41,223 bases of DNA from Planctomycetes bacterium RIFCSPLOWO2_12_FULL_50_35 (GCA_001828605.1 MHZB01000066.1:1202-42424), one strand, 5' to 3'; positions 1 through 10,293 are shown, numbered from the stretch's first letter. The notes: generated by a model from the letters alone, not told the origin. Made by a program: numbers and translations.

Positions 1-52
1 CAGACCTTTAGGTCTGTCCTTCTTGTGGACAGGTCTAAAGACCTGTCCCTAC
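1..52. repeat. Paired REP-like hairpins (one cut by the window edge)
   Basis: Two inverted repeats lie side by side. The arm at 27-35 (GGACAGGTC) pairs with 40-48 around a TAAA loop and is followed by CTAC (49-52), so on the minus strand the element starts with GTAG. The second, at 1-19, has CAGACC/GGTCTG arms and is truncated at its outer end by the window edge; its full form is seen at 4418-4443. The head-to-head arrangement resembles a BIME. It lies just downstream of pabC and may also act as a terminator. Confidence 0.7.
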
Positions 53-104
53 GTTCTTTACAACATGCACTCTCCAGTTAAGCGAAAATTCACGAATCCT
101 TGGC

Positions 105-1037
105 TCAAAGGTAAGTCTTACCCTTGAGTGGTATGCTCTCCGTCAGTTTACTGTACGCCTCCATGAGACGCCGTGTAATCTTTCCCGGGATTTTGGTGCC
201 AATTTTACGATTATCTATAGTGGCCACCGGCATTACTTCCATGAGTGAGTTTGTTATAAACACCTCATCTGCCTCTAGAAGCCTTGATGCCGGAAAGAGT
301 TCTTCTGTGGCGGTAGTGTCACGTTCGCCGCAGATTTTAAGGACAACCTTACGGGTTACACCGGGCAGTAAGTTTGCCGAAAGGGATGGTGTAACCACCC
401 TGGAATCCTCAACCATAAAGATATTCCACACCGTCCCCTCGCATACGTCCCCGTCGGTGTTCACGAAAATGGCATCCTGGCCGCCCTTTCTTAAAGCCTC
501 CTGCCTGGCCAGTATGGCCGTTAAAAAATTCGTGGTCTTATGGTATGTGACTGGGTTGGTGGTGCTCCTCCGATAATCGGATATTATCAGCCGCATACCC
601 TCTTTGTATAGTTTGTCAGGATACGGTCTGAAGGGGCGGTTCTCGATGAACAGTGTGGAATCGGAGGTCTCCGGGGGCGTGAGTCCCTCTCCACCCTCAC
701 CTCTGGACAAGGTTATCCTTATGTAGGCATCTCTCAGCTTATTTACTTCGAGCAGGTGCATAACCGCCCGCTCAAGTTCGTCAGCGGTATATTCTGTATT
801 TATACGCAGCGTTTGAGCTGAGGCCATCAGGCGTTCCAGGTGGTTACGCAGCATAAACGGTCTTCCGCCATAAGAGCGCAGGGTCTCGAATATGGCGTCA
901 CCGTAGAGGAGTCCCCTGTCCCTTATTGACACCGCCGCCTCTTTCTCTACGATCACGTCTCCGTTTAGATAGGCGTAAACCGATGCAGTTTCGCCGAACG
1001 AGGGTGTTGTGGGAAAGTCTTCTGCGCCTTTTACCAT
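105..1037 (-). CDS. pabC: 4-amino-4-deoxychorismate lyase (class IV PLP aminotransferase family)
   Basis: A 310-residue fold-type IV PLP enzyme. It shows the family opening YLNGDVI, the motif RDRGLLYGDAIFET (about residues 39-52), the PLP-binding lysine K167 in TYHKTTNFL, and the cofactor-loop motif EGTVWNIF (about 200-207). The family also contains branched-chain and D-amino-acid aminotransferases (IlvE, Dat), which these motifs alone do not exclude. The lyase call rests on context: it follows pabB by 18 bp on the same strand, and PabB plus PabC convert chorismate to 4-aminobenzoate for folate. No PabA glutaminase subunit gene is in the window. The first ATG gives an N-terminal tail of about 20 residues before the conserved region; its ribosome site is weak, so a shorter start is possible. 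Confidence 0.8.
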   Translation of the reverse strand: MVKGAEDFPTTPSFGETASVYAYLNGDVIVEKEAAVSIRDRGLLYGDAIFETLRSYGGRPFMLRNHLERLMASAQTLRINTEYTADELERAVMHLLEVNKLRDAYIRITLSRGEGGEGLTPPETSDSTLFIENRPFRPYPDKLYKEGMRLIISDYRRSTTNPVTYHKTTNFLTAILARQEALRKGGQDAIFVNTDGDVCEGTVWNIFMVEDSRVVTPSLSANLLPGVTRKVVLKICGERDTTATEELFPASRLLEADEVFITNSLMEVMPVATIDNRKIGTKIPGKITRRLMEAYSKLTESIPLKGKTYL

Positions 1038-1055
1038 TGTGCAAGGGACTCTTCT

Positions 1056-2447
1056 TTAAACAATTGACTCCATAAGGGCCCTTGCCTTGTGGAGGGTCTC
1101 CTGATACTCTTCCTCGGGGTCCGAGTCGGCAACTATGCCCCCACCGACCTGGAAATATGCCCTGGAATCCTTTACCAGGAATGTCCTTATGGCGATGTTG
1201 AAATCCATGTTGCCATTGAAGCCGATGTAGCCTATTGCCCCCGTGTAGAGACTGCGGCTGGTAGGCTCCAGTTCGTCAATTATCTCCATGGCGCGTATCT
1301 TTGGGGCACCTGTTATAGAGCCTCCCGGGAAGGTGGCCTTAATCAGGTCAACTGCATCGTATCTTGGGTGGAGGTCTCCCTCTACGGTGGCTACCAGGTG
1401 GAAGACCGTGGGGTGCGCCTCCAGCGTCCTATTGCCGGTAACCCTGACAGAGCCGTAATTGCAGACACGACCGAGGTCATTGCGCTCCAAATCAACTATC
1501 ATGGTTAATTCTGCGTTGTCCTTCGGGCTTTTTATTAACTGGGCCTCAAGATTTTTATCGGACTTTGCGTCACTTCCCCTGGGACGCGTGCCCTTAATCG
1601 GCCTGGTCTGTACGCGCCCTTGGCGCAGACGCAGAAAACGCTCCGGGGAGGAGCTTACCACCGCTTTATTGTCAAACTGGAGGTATGCTGAAAAAGGCGC
1701 CGGGTTTACGGCTCTCAATCTCATATACAGTTCATGCGGCGGTACGCCTATCTCCGTCTCAAATCTCTGTGACAGATTTACCTGGTAAATATCTCCCTGT
1801 GCAATATATTCCTTTGCCCTTCTTATCGCATCGAGATAAGAATCCTTCGTAAAGTTACTCTTAATAACCGGCCTATTGTTGCTTTTGGACGGGCAACTGC
1901 CTGTTTTCGACGCAGCGCCCTTATTGCGTACCGCGGCTGCAAGATAATCGTCTTCCTCATTTCCTCCCGCCAATAGGCATTTGTTTGCATAATGATCATA
2001 AATAATAACCTTGTCGTAAAACCCAAAGTACATATCCGGAAACCCGACGTCGTCTACAGTGGTTGAGGGGAGTCGCTCTATAAAACGGCAGAGGTCGTAT
2101 GACATGTAACCTACGGCACCGCCGGTAAAGGGTATATTTGACGCCGTAGGGTCTTCTGGCCTAAACGTTTTGAGAATCCGGCGGAGTTCCTCAAACGGGT
2201 TGCCCGTCTTCTTTACGCTGCGATTGCGGTCTTTTATGGTGATGTTACGGCCCTTCGACTTCAAGACCATAAGGGGCTTACAGCCGAGGAACGAGTATCT
2301 GACCAGGTCTTCTCCCATCGAGAGGGCGCTGTCCAGAAAGAACGCACCGTTACCAACCAATCTCTTAAAGGCCTCGGTAGGGATGCAGGGGGAAATCACC
2401 TCTGCGACGGGTGTCTTTTCAGGCTGTGATTTTATGACAGATGGCAT
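1056..2447 (-). CDS. pabB: Aminodeoxychorismate synthase component I
   Basis: A 463-residue member of the chorismate-using TrpE/PabB/MenF family. The decisive signature is TRPIKGTRPRG with K285: PabB enzymes carry PIKGT with the catalytic lysine, while anthranilate synthase TrpE carries PIAGT. Other family blocks are GDIYQVNLSQRF (218-229), SSPERFL (266-272), DLERNDLGRV (319-328), and the Mg/chorismate region FPGGSITGAPK (373-383). The C-terminal catalytic domain is complete; the N-terminal domain (about 20-160) is the usual TrpE_N type. It converts chorismate and ammonia to 4-amino-4-deoxychorismate in the cytoplasm and needs a glutaminase partner encoded elsewhere. pabC follows after 18 bp, so the two are one transcription unit. 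The start is the ATG at 2447, which has no clear Shine-Dalgarno site. Confidence 0.93.
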   Translation of the reverse strand: MPSVIKSQPEKTPVAEVISPCIPTEAFKRLVGNGAFFLDSALSMGEDLVRYSFLGCKPLMVLKSKGRNITIKDRNRSVKKTGNPFEELRRILKTFRPEDPTASNIPFTGGAVGYMSYDLCRFIERLPSTTVDDVGFPDMYFGFYDKVIIYDHYANKCLLAGGNEEDDYLAAAVRNKGAASKTGSCPSKSNNRPVIKSNFTKDSYLDAIRRAKEYIAQGDIYQVNLSQRFETEIGVPPHELYMRLRAVNPAPFSAYLQFDNKAVVSSSPERFLRLRQGRVQTRPIKGTRPRGSDAKSDKNLEAQLIKSPKDNAELTMIVDLERNDLGRVCNYGSVRVTGNRTLEAHPTVFHLVATVEGDLHPRYDAVDLIKATFPGGSITGAPKIRAMEIIDELEPTSRSLYTGAIGYIGFNGNMDFNIAIRTFLVKDSRAYFQVGGGIVADSDPEEEYQETLHKARALMESIV

Positions 2448-2451
2448 ATTT

Positions 2452-2487
2452 TTACTCTATTATAAGCTGGAACAAGGTACAGAGTAA
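2452..2487 (-). promoter_or_regulatory. Candidate sigma70 promoter for pabB-pabC
   Basis: On the minus strand a perfect TATAAT occupies 2464-2459, with TTACTC (4 of 6 to TTGACA) at 2487-2482 and a 17-bp spacer. The predicted transcription start is only about five bases before the pabB ATG, which agrees with the missing Shine-Dalgarno site and suggests a nearly leaderless message. Confidence 0.4.
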
Positions 2488-2552
2488 TTTCTGTGTCAAA
2501 GCGGCCCCGATTCTATAAGGGCTATTGAACATTGTCAAGGCAAGGGTTTAGC

Positions 2553-2581
2553 TTGATATTTGCCTGTGCATTTGCTAATAT
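2553..2581 (+). promoter_or_regulatory. Candidate sigma70 promoter for xerC
   Basis: TTGATA (5 of 6) at 2553-2558 and TAATAT (4 of 6) at 2576-2581 are separated by 17 bp, about 45 bp ahead of the xerC start codon. It lies in the divergent pabB/xerC intergenic region. Confidence 0.45.
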
Positions 2582-2626
2582 GTTGCCCTAACTCAAGGGG
2601 TGGCTGTGTTGTAGGGAACATAGCCG

Positions 2627-3499
2627 TTGAAGGAACTTGTTGAAAAATTTCTGCGCAGACTTGAACACGGGGTAAATTACTCCGAACACACCCTGAGGGC
2701 ATACAGGGAAGATCTTCGACAGCACCTGGAATTCCTGGAGTCTCACGGCTGTATCCGCCCCCAGGACGTAACCCCGGTACTCCTCAGAAAGTCCCTTGTA
2801 AAGCTCAGATCAAATGGCTATAAGAGCGCCTCACTCTCCAGAAAGGTTGCCGCCATTCGATCCTTCTATAAATTCCTCTGCAAGGAGAATGCCCTTGAAC
2901 ACAACCCTGCAACTGTCATGCGCTCCCCCAAAAAAGAGGGGAAAATCCCCAGGTTCTTGACAGTTAAAGAGATGGAATCCCTGATCACCGCCGCAAAACC
3001 CGATAACCTGCAGGGACGCAGGGACAGGGCAATCCTAGAGACCCTCTACAGTACGGGCATAAGGGTAAGCGAGCTGGTGGGACTCAACGTTGAAGACCTG
3101 GACACCCTTAGTGAACTGCTCAAGATAAGGGGAAAGGGCAAAAAGGAGAGGATTGCACCTGTAGGCTCCCACGCACTGGAGGCGTTGAAGATGTATATTG
3201 CATCCAGGGGCAGTAACAGCTCACCCGCCCTGTTTTTAAACAAGGACAAGAAACGACTCTCCGTCCGCAGCATATCAAGGATACTTGATAAGTACATGAA
3301 GCTGGTGGACATAAGGCACAGCCCGTCACCGCATATCCTGAGGCACAGCTTCGCCACACACCTCCTTGACAGGGGCGCCGATCTCCGAGCCGTGCAGGAG
3401 CTGTTGGGGCACGCACATCTATCATCCACCCAGATATACACCCACGTCACCACCGAAAAGCTCCGCAGGGTCTACGGTAGGAGCCACCCAAGGGCGTAG
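2627..3499 (+). CDS. xerC: Tyrosine recombinase XerC/XerD type
   Basis: A 290-residue tyrosine site-specific recombinase, the usual Xer length. The N-terminal SAM-like core-binding domain (1-100) precedes the catalytic domain with the full active-site set: R146 (TGIRVSEL), K170/K172 (GKGKKE), H236 and R239 (HILRHSFATHLL), H262 (LGHAHLSSTQ) and nucleophile Y271 (IYTHV). Xer enzymes resolve chromosome dimers at dif together with FtsK. The start is TTG at 2627, supported by AGGGAA eight bases upstream; no better ATG exists before the conserved N-terminus. XerC versus XerD cannot be settled from sequence alone. It is a lone gene convergent with cobU, not next to an integrated element, which favours the housekeeping role over a phage integrase. 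Confidence 0.9.
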   Translation: MKELVEKFLRRLEHGVNYSEHTLRAYREDLRQHLEFLESHGCIRPQDVTPVLLRKSLVKLRSNGYKSASLSRKVAAIRSFYKFLCKENALEHNPATVMRSPKKEGKIPRFLTVKEMESLITAAKPDNLQGRRDRAILETLYSTGIRVSELVGLNVEDLDTLSELLKIRGKGKKERIAPVGSHALEALKMYIASRGSNSSPALFLNKDKKRLSVRSISRILDKYMKLVDIRHSPSPHILRHSFATHLLDRGADLRAVQELLGHAHLSSTQIYTHVTTEKLRRVYGRSHPRA

Positions 3500-3590
3500 C
3501 AGGAGTAACGGTGGCTTCGACTGAGGCTTCTCTAATACCATTGCTATTATTCACGAAATGAGTAGGCGTGGCGGCCCGCTTTCGCGAACA

Positions 3591-3615
3591 CGTGCGACAC
3601 GAGGTCGCACGCTAC
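3591..3615 (-). repeat. REP-like hairpin, CGTGCGAC family
   Basis: Arms CGTGCGAC (3591-3598) and GTCGCACG (3604-3611) with loop ACGAG, then CTAC, giving GTAG at the 5' foot on the minus strand. The 26 bases 3590-3615 are identical to 14546-14571 beside the RAYT gene. It sits between the convergent xerC and cobU genes. Confidence 0.8.
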
Positions 3616-3656
3616 GTTTTCCGGATAACATCGTTCAGGGATAGGTACCACCGTTT

Positions 3657-4178
3657 CTACTTGAGTCTTTGTGGAATTCCGGCAGTGACAAAGTACACCT
3701 CATCAGCCTGTAACGCTACTATCTGATTTACCTTACCGGCGATGTCACGGAACTTTCTGCCAAGCGGGTCTGTGGGGACTATCCCAAGACCCACCTCGTT
3801 GGACACCATTATGACGTCCGCACTGACATTCTCCGAGACATCGCAAAGCCTTTTTATTTCATTGGTTATGTATTCCTCTTTTGCACCCTCACAGTCAGCG
3901 TCCAGGAGCAGGTTGGAGACGTAAAGCGTAAGGCAGTCTATCAGTATCAGGTCTGCCTTAAGCCTTTCTACCGTGTCGGCCACATTTATGTGTGACTCCA
4001 CCACTTTCCACGAGGCCGGGCGGAGTTTCTTGTGCATCTCCACCCTCTCCCGCATCTCATCGTCAAGGACCTGGGCTGTGGCAACATAGGCGACGTTCCT
4101 GTACTGCTTGGCAAGCTCCACAGCATAGGTAGATTTGCCGCTCCTCGCACCGCCCAGTATGAAAGTCAGTTTGGCCAT
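3657..4178 (-). CDS. cobU: Adenosylcobinamide kinase / adenosylcobinamide-phosphate guanylyltransferase
   Basis: A 173-residue CobU-type bifunctional enzyme that phosphorylates adenosylcobinamide and then transfers GMP to it, in nucleotide-loop assembly of cobalamin. The P-loop GGARSGKS is at 9-16. H49 in MHKKLRP matches the position of the guanylylated histidine of the family. LIDCLTLYVSNLL is the Walker B region. The C-terminus has the typical EVGLGIVPTDPLGRKFRDIAGKV block followed by NQIVA. Length is normal. cobS, the next enzyme, is upstream on the same strand, separated by 285 bp full of REP-like hairpins, so the two may be co-transcribed through the repeats or have separate promoters. 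Confidence 0.92.
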   Translation of the reverse strand: MAKLTFILGGARSGKSTYAVELAKQYRNVAYVATAQVLDDEMRERVEMHKKLRPASWKVVESHINVADTVERLKADLILIDCLTLYVSNLLLDADCEGAKEEYITNEIKRLCDVSENVSADVIMVSNEVGLGIVPTDPLGRKFRDIAGKVNQIVALQADEVYFVTAGIPQRLK

Positions 4179-4193
4179 ATATTATCTCTCTAT

Positions 4194-4262
4194 GTAGGGA
4201 CAGGGCTTGTCCCTGTCCCTGTCCGTTCGGCTACAGACGGACAGCCCAAGGGCTGTCCCTAC
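4194..4262. repeat. Head-to-head pair of REP-like hairpins (BIME-like)
   Basis: The plus-strand element starts GTAGGGACAGGG at 4194 with complementary CCCTGTCCC ending at 4219. A minus-strand element at 4239-4262 has arms GGACAGCCC and GGCTGTCC and ends in CTAC. The same GTAGGGACAG foot occurs at 1-52, 4418 and 13999. The pair separates cobS from cobU. Confidence 0.75.
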
Positions 4263-4308
4263 AAAAATCTCTGTAGCCTCCGATCTCTGCATCAGGCAAA
4301 TAAAATGA

Positions 4309-4370
4309 CGTCTGGTGCGGAGACCAGACGCTACGACAACCTTGTAGCTGCTCGATTCATCGAGCGTACA
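4309..4370. repeat. REP-like hairpin plus a degenerate copy
   Basis: 4309-4334 has arms CGTCTGGT and ACCAGACG and ends in CTAC (minus orientation, GTAG foot). Next to it, GTAG at 4344 is followed by arms GCTCGAT and ATCGAGC (4350-4365), a plus-oriented element with a different stem. The stems differ in sequence but keep the foot. Confidence 0.6.
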
Positions 4371-4417
4371 TAAATAAAGGCCCCATGAATGAGGCAACTA
4401 CGTGTTATTGATTAACT

Positions 4418-4443
4418 GTAGGGACAAACCTTTAGGTCTGTCC
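4418..4443 (+). repeat. REP-like hairpin, GTAGGGAC family
   Basis: GTAGGGACAAACC, TTTA, GGTCTGTCC: GTAG at 4418-4421 followed by nearly complementary arms with one mismatch. It closely matches the truncated element at the left window edge. It lies 20 bp beyond the cobS stop codon. Confidence 0.65.
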
Positions 4444-4463
4444 AATTGCAACGTTTACCTTCC

Positions 4464-5261
4464 TCAAATTATATAGAGGAGAAGCAAGAATAGCAGCTCC
4501 GTAACTTCGTTAATTGCGCCAAGGGTGTCGCCCGTCAAACCACCTATCCTGACGTTGATATAAGACGCCTGAATTAGGACGGACCCTGCAAGGATTGCAG
4601 TTATAATGAGACCCTTTTCCCCCAAAAGAAAACCGGCCAGAAGGATGGGTACAATTGATGCAACTATAGAGTGTCTTAGATGGGTATTGTTTATCAGGGC
4701 CCAAGCCGTACCTGGCTCATTCCTGGCATATGAGTATATACCGGCAGCCAGCACCTGAGACCATCTCCCTACCACCGGCAGCATTAACAAGATTGTTGCC
4801 TTTTCCGCACAAGAATCGTAGACCGGCAGGTATGCTTCAAGAAAGGTACTGTTTGTCGTTATATATCCACCTATTTCATGAAACGATAAATACTTGAGCC
4901 CGAGCACAATTAAGAGACTCAAGACACCAAAGACGCCTATACGGCTGTCCTTCATTATCTCAAGCCTCCGGCTGGCGTCCCATCCGCCCAGGATACCATC
5001 CGCTGAATCTGCAAGGCCGTCGAGGTGAAGGGCGCCTGTTATGACTATAAAGGTCACAATAACGAGGGCATCGGCAAGTGAGACAGGAAACAGTTTTACC
5101 AGTGGAATGTATACCAATACCAAAAGCAGCCCGATAATGAGGCCCACCAACGGGAAAAGGGACATCACCACACCCGTCCTCTGCGGCTGGATTTCTTCCT
5201 CCCAACCAAGGCGAATGGGTATTATGGTCAAAAACCTTAGTGCCCACAGAAATTCTGCCAT
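4464..5261 (-). CDS. cobS: Adenosylcobinamide-GDP ribazoletransferase (cobalamin synthase)
   Basis: A 265-residue polytopic inner-membrane enzyme of the CobS family that joins adenosylcobinamide-GDP with alpha-ribazole to make adenosylcobalamin. The N-terminus FLWALRFLTIIPI is typical. The catalytic acidic motif HLDGLADSADGILGG (79-93, with D81, D85 and D88) and the C-terminal GLTGDTLGAINE motif are intact. Several hydrophobic helices follow the motif (about 36-58, 64-80, 108-125, 195-235 and the C-terminus). Length is normal. cobU lies downstream on the same strand. Other cobalamin genes are not in the window, so this is only the tail of the pathway. Confidence 0.93.
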   Translation of the reverse strand: MAEFLWALRFLTIIPIRLGWEEEIQPQRTGVVMSLFPLVGLIIGLLLVLVYIPLVKLFPVSLADALVIVTFIVITGALHLDGLADSADGILGGWDASRRLEIMKDSRIGVFGVLSLLIVLGLKYLSFHEIGGYITTNSTFLEAYLPVYDSCAEKATILLMLPVVGRWSQVLAAGIYSYARNEPGTAWALINNTHLRHSIVASIVPILLAGFLLGEKGLIITAILAGSVLIQASYINVRIGGLTGDTLGAINEVTELLFLLLLYII

Positions 5262-5291
5262 ATACCAAGCTCCAAGAGTAAGGCATCACCA

Positions 5292-5399
5292 TGTCATTCT
5301 GAGTCCGCCTCTGGCGGACGAAGAATCCCTGATGTAGCGTTGGAGCTTGCTCCAACGTGGCAGTAAACTGCCACGCTACACGCTTAGCTCAGAATGACA
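5292..5399. repeat. Composite repeat: two REP hairpins nested in a larger inverted repeat
   Basis: The outer arms are TGTCATTCTGAG (5292-5303) and CTCAGAATGACA (5388-5399), a perfect 12-bp inverted repeat. Inside are GTCCGCC/GGCGGAC, a plus-oriented REP at 5334-5357 (GTAGCG, TTGGAGC/GCTCCAA) and a minus-oriented REP at 5356-5379 (CGTGGCAG/CTGCCACG then CTAC), which share two bases. Related outer sequences recur at 10060-10118 and near 25244-25275. Confidence 0.75.
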
Positions 5400-5501
5400 A
5401 ATGACACTACAGAGACTTTTTCAACACCTTTATGAGCGGTAATATCTCAGAAACGGCCCATGCATTCAATAAATTTTCACAAGTTAAGCAGTAACAAAAA
5501 C

Positions 5502-5530
5502 TTGACAAATTTTATTAATTTTGATATTCA
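5502..5530 (+). promoter_or_regulatory. Candidate promoter for eno
   Basis: A perfect TTGACA (5502-5507) is followed after 17 bp by TATTCA (5525-5530), a weak -10; GATATT at 5523 is an alternative at shorter spacing. The segment is AT-rich and lies 35 bp before the eno start codon. Confidence 0.5.
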
Positions 5531-5540
5531 GTCGCTGTGA

Positions 5541-7315
<1,775 letters not shown>

Positions 7316-8726
7316 GCTGACTCGTGGAGCGAAAGAGGCATCGAGGCGGCTGGCCTGCACCGGCACTGCACAGAAAGATGCAGCCATCTTAGCTATAGTT
7401 GCGGGTCTGGTTGATTCAAGAAACAACCTGCAGAGAGAGAACCAGCGCGACATAGAGGCCGCACGCAGGGCTGGCCTGGGTAATGCCCTTATAGACAGGC
7501 TCCTCCTGAGCGACAGGCAGATAAAGACCATGACGGACGGACTGCGTACCATAGTCTCCCTCAAAGACCCTGTGGGCGAGGTCATGAGCGGATGGAAGAT
7601 GCCTAACGGGATGTTGATAGAGAAGGTTCGGGTACCGCTGGGCGTGATAGCCATAATATACGAATCGAGGCCGGACGTAACAGCAGAGGCTGCGGCACTC
7701 TGCCTTAAGGCCGGTAATGCCGTGATACTGCGCGGAGGCAAGGAGGCTATAAACTCAAATCTCTCTATATATAAAATCATTAAGAAGGCCCTCAGTGATT
7801 CCGGTCTGGACCCGAGATGTGTCCAGATAGTAGAAACCACGGACAGGGCGGCAGTTGACCTACTGTTAAAGGCGGAAAGGTATATAGACGTAGTAATACC
7901 GAGGGGAGGAGAGGAACTTATCCGCGCCGTTGCAGAGAAGTCTAGGATCCCGGTGATTAAGCACTACAAGGGCGTGTGCCACGTCTACGTGGACGAGTAC
8001 GCCGACCTGGATAAGGCGGAAAAGATATGCATAAACGCCAAGGTGCAGAGGCCGGCCACGTGCAATGCCATGGAGACTATGCTGGTCCACAAGAACATAG
8101 CGGAAAAATTTCTGCCGGGAACTGCCAAAAAGATGAAAGAGGCGGGCGTGGAATTAAGGGGATGCAGTAACACCAGAAAAATACTCCCGGACATAAAAGA
8201 GGCTACAGAGGACGACTGGTACGCAGAGTATCTTGACCTCATACTTGCGGTCAGGGTGGTGTCATCGTTTGATGAGGCGGTGGACCATATAGCCAAGTAC
8301 GGCTCTTCACACTCCGACGCCATCGTTACCGAGAACGTCACCAGCGCAAATCGGTTTACCAACGAAGTAGATTCCGCAGCCGTATATGTCAACGCCTCGA
8401 CAAGACTCACCGACGGCGGCCAGTTCGGTATGGGCGCCGAGATAGGCATCTCCACCGACAAACTTCACGCCCGCGGCCCCATGGGACTGCCCGAACTAAC
8501 CTCTTACAAATTCGTCATCCACGGCGACGGACAGATAAGGGAGTAACCAGGTGTCTGTTGTAGGTCTATATTTAGGATCGCAAGCGTGGTAATGTGACAT
8601 CGACCCATTGCATATCCAAGCGGAAGTTCCCTACTACCAACCAGCTTTTATTTCCCTTTGTTATCCTGCTTGAGGAACAACAGGAAATATTGTAGGGTGC
8701 GTCTGGATGGACCTGATACAACATCT

Positions 8727-10010
8727 TCAGCACGTCTTCTTCCCCTCTGTTATCTCCTTAAGGCGCGGGGGGAGCACGCAGGCCAGGTCAATCTCATGCG
8801 TGCCGTAGATAATCTGGGACTGTACCCTGGACTGGGTCTTTAGTGAAAGGCCGTGTATCTTAATAAAACCCTCTGCCGCCTTATGGTCGAATTGGTCCGC
8901 CTTATCGTAGGTGGCGAGTTCGTGCCGGTACAATGCCAGCGGAGAACGGCGGCCCACCACGGTGGCCGAGCCCTTAGAGAGCTTTACCTTGACCGCACCG
9001 GTGACCAGTCTTTGGGCGCTCAGGACATACGCAACCAGGTCGAGATGAAACGCCGAGAACCACTGACCGCCGTATATAATGTCTGCGTACTGGTTGGCGA
9101 CAATATCCCTGAAGCGCATGGCATCACGCGTCATTACCATTGACTCAAGCGCCCTGTGGGCCTTATGGAGTATAACCGCTGCCGGGGCCTCGTAGACCTC
9201 GCGAGACTTTATGCCCACCACACGGCTCTCCACGTGGTCAATACGGCCTACTCCGTGCAGACCGCCCAGCTTGTTCAGTTTCTCTATTATATTAATCCCG
9301 TCTAGGTAATCCTTGTTTATACGGAATGGAATCCCCTTTTCTATACCAATTTCAATGATCTCCGGTCCATCCGGGCAATCTTTAATGGAATTTGTCCACT
9401 GCCAGACGTCGTCCGGGGGTTCTACCCAGGGGTCTTCCAAGACACCACATTCGATGCTGCGTCCCCATAGGTTTTCATCTGTGCTGTAAGGGCTCTCCTT
9501 ACGAGTCTTTATGGGTATTTTGTGGGTCTGAGCGTACTCTATTTCTTCTTCCCTGCTCATCCCCCATTCCCTTAACGGAGCTATAATCTTTAACTGTGGC
9601 GCCAGGGCCTGTAATGTCAGTTCAAAACGCACCTGGTCGTTACCCTTGCCGGTGCATCCATGAGCAACCGCCTCCGCGCCTTCATCCTCCGCCACCTCGG
9701 CAAGAAGTTTGGCAATCAGGGGCCTGCCGAGCGCTGTCGCCAGGGGGTAGACTCCTTCGTACAGGGCGCCGGCCTGGAGCGCAGGAAAGACAAAATAGCG
9801 GACGAACACCTCGCGGGCATCTATAACAACCGCCTTGCACGCCCCCTGTTTTAATGCCCTTTCCTTTATCTCGTTGAGGTCCTTTGAGTCGGCGCCGCCA
9901 AGGTCCACCGTCAGGGTAATAACCTCCATGCCATAGTTCTCCTTAATCCACCTTACGGCCACAGAGGTATCGAGTCCGCCCGAATAGGCTAGTACCACTT
10001 TCTTACTCAT
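8727..10010 (-). CDS. argG: Argininosuccinate synthase
   Basis: A 427-residue cytoplasmic enzyme that couples citrulline and aspartate with ATP in arginine synthesis. The ATP-pyrophosphatase loop AYSGGLDTS is at residues 8-16. Other family blocks are AVAHGCTGKGNDQVRFE, ENLWGRSIECG and GGLHGVGRIDHVE. The start at 10010 is chosen over a 16-codon longer frame because TAGGAG lies four bases upstream and the product then begins directly at MSKKVVLAYSGG. argH, the next enzyme, is 15 kb away on the other strand, so they are not an operon. A candidate structured RNA lies about 190 bases upstream on the same strand (10200-10293). Confidence 0.96.
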   Translation of the reverse strand: MSKKVVLAYSGGLDTSVAVRWIKENYGMEVITLTVDLGGADSKDLNEIKERALKQGACKAVVIDAREVFVRYFVFPALQAGALYEGVYPLATALGRPLIAKLLAEVAEDEGAEAVAHGCTGKGNDQVRFELTLQALAPQLKIIAPLREWGMSREEEIEYAQTHKIPIKTRKESPYSTDENLWGRSIECGVLEDPWVEPPDDVWQWTNSIKDCPDGPEIIEIGIEKGIPFRINKDYLDGINIIEKLNKLGGLHGVGRIDHVESRVVGIKSREVYEAPAAVILHKAHRALESMVMTRDAMRFRDIVANQYADIIYGGQWFSAFHLDLVAYVLSAQRLVTGAVKVKLSKGSATVVGRRSPLALYRHELATYDKADQFDHKAAEGFIKIHGLSLKTQSRVQSQIIYGTHEIDLACVLPPRLKEITEGKKTC

Positions 10011-10059
10011 ATTTCTCCTACAGAGAGTCTTAGAAAAATCCCTGAAAATTCTTTTCACC

Positions 10060-10118
10060 TGTCATTCTGGGTGAGGTAGAATCATGCCAGAGGTGGACTT
10101 TGCTCCCTCAGGATGACA
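10060..10118. repeat. TGTCATTCTG-type imperfect inverted repeat
   Basis: TGTCATTCTGGG at 10060-10071 faces CCTCAGGATGACA ending at about 10117, with GAATC in between. It resembles the outer arms of the composite repeat at 5292-5399 but carries no GTAG hairpin inside. Confidence 0.55.
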
Positions 10119-10199
10119 GCTTCACAAGATTCTTCGGTGATCTCAAAACATGAAAAAGAGAAGAATTATATCACTTAGGAGTTTGTTTGGCTAGACACT

Positions 10200-10293
10200 A
10201 AAACAAAAAGCCGCCAAGGGCTATGCAACGGGGGCAGCTGCACAACAGAGAATCCCTTATTAGGTAGGAAGGATCCTCCTCTGCTTGGCGGCC
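10200..10293 (-). ncRNA. Candidate structured small RNA or leader element upstream of argG
   Basis: A perfect 9-bp closing stem, GCCGCCAAG (10210-10218) with CTTGGCGGC (10284-10292), encloses about 65 bases that can fold into further arms: CAGAG (10246-10250) pairs with CTCTG (10279-10283) and ATCC with GGAT inside it, and TGCA/TGCA with a GC-rich core lies on the other side, giving a three-way-junction shape. On the minus strand the closing stem is directly followed by a T-tract (CTTTTTGTTTT), as at a factor-independent terminator, and TATAAC stands about seven bases before the stem. It matches no RNA family I recognise. A simple long-loop terminator or an argG attenuator are alternatives. 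Confidence 0.35.

Noticed and set aside
1056-2447. Anthranilate synthase TrpE
   Set aside because: The active-site motif is PIKGT with the PabB lysine, not PIAGT, and the neighbour is PabC-like.
2627-3499. Phage or island integrase instead of Xer
   Set aside because: Length and motifs fit Xer, and no att-like repeats, tRNA or phage genes are adjacent.
10011-10058. 16-codon N-terminal extension of argG
   Set aside because: The shorter start has TAGGAG in place and begins at the conserved N-terminus.
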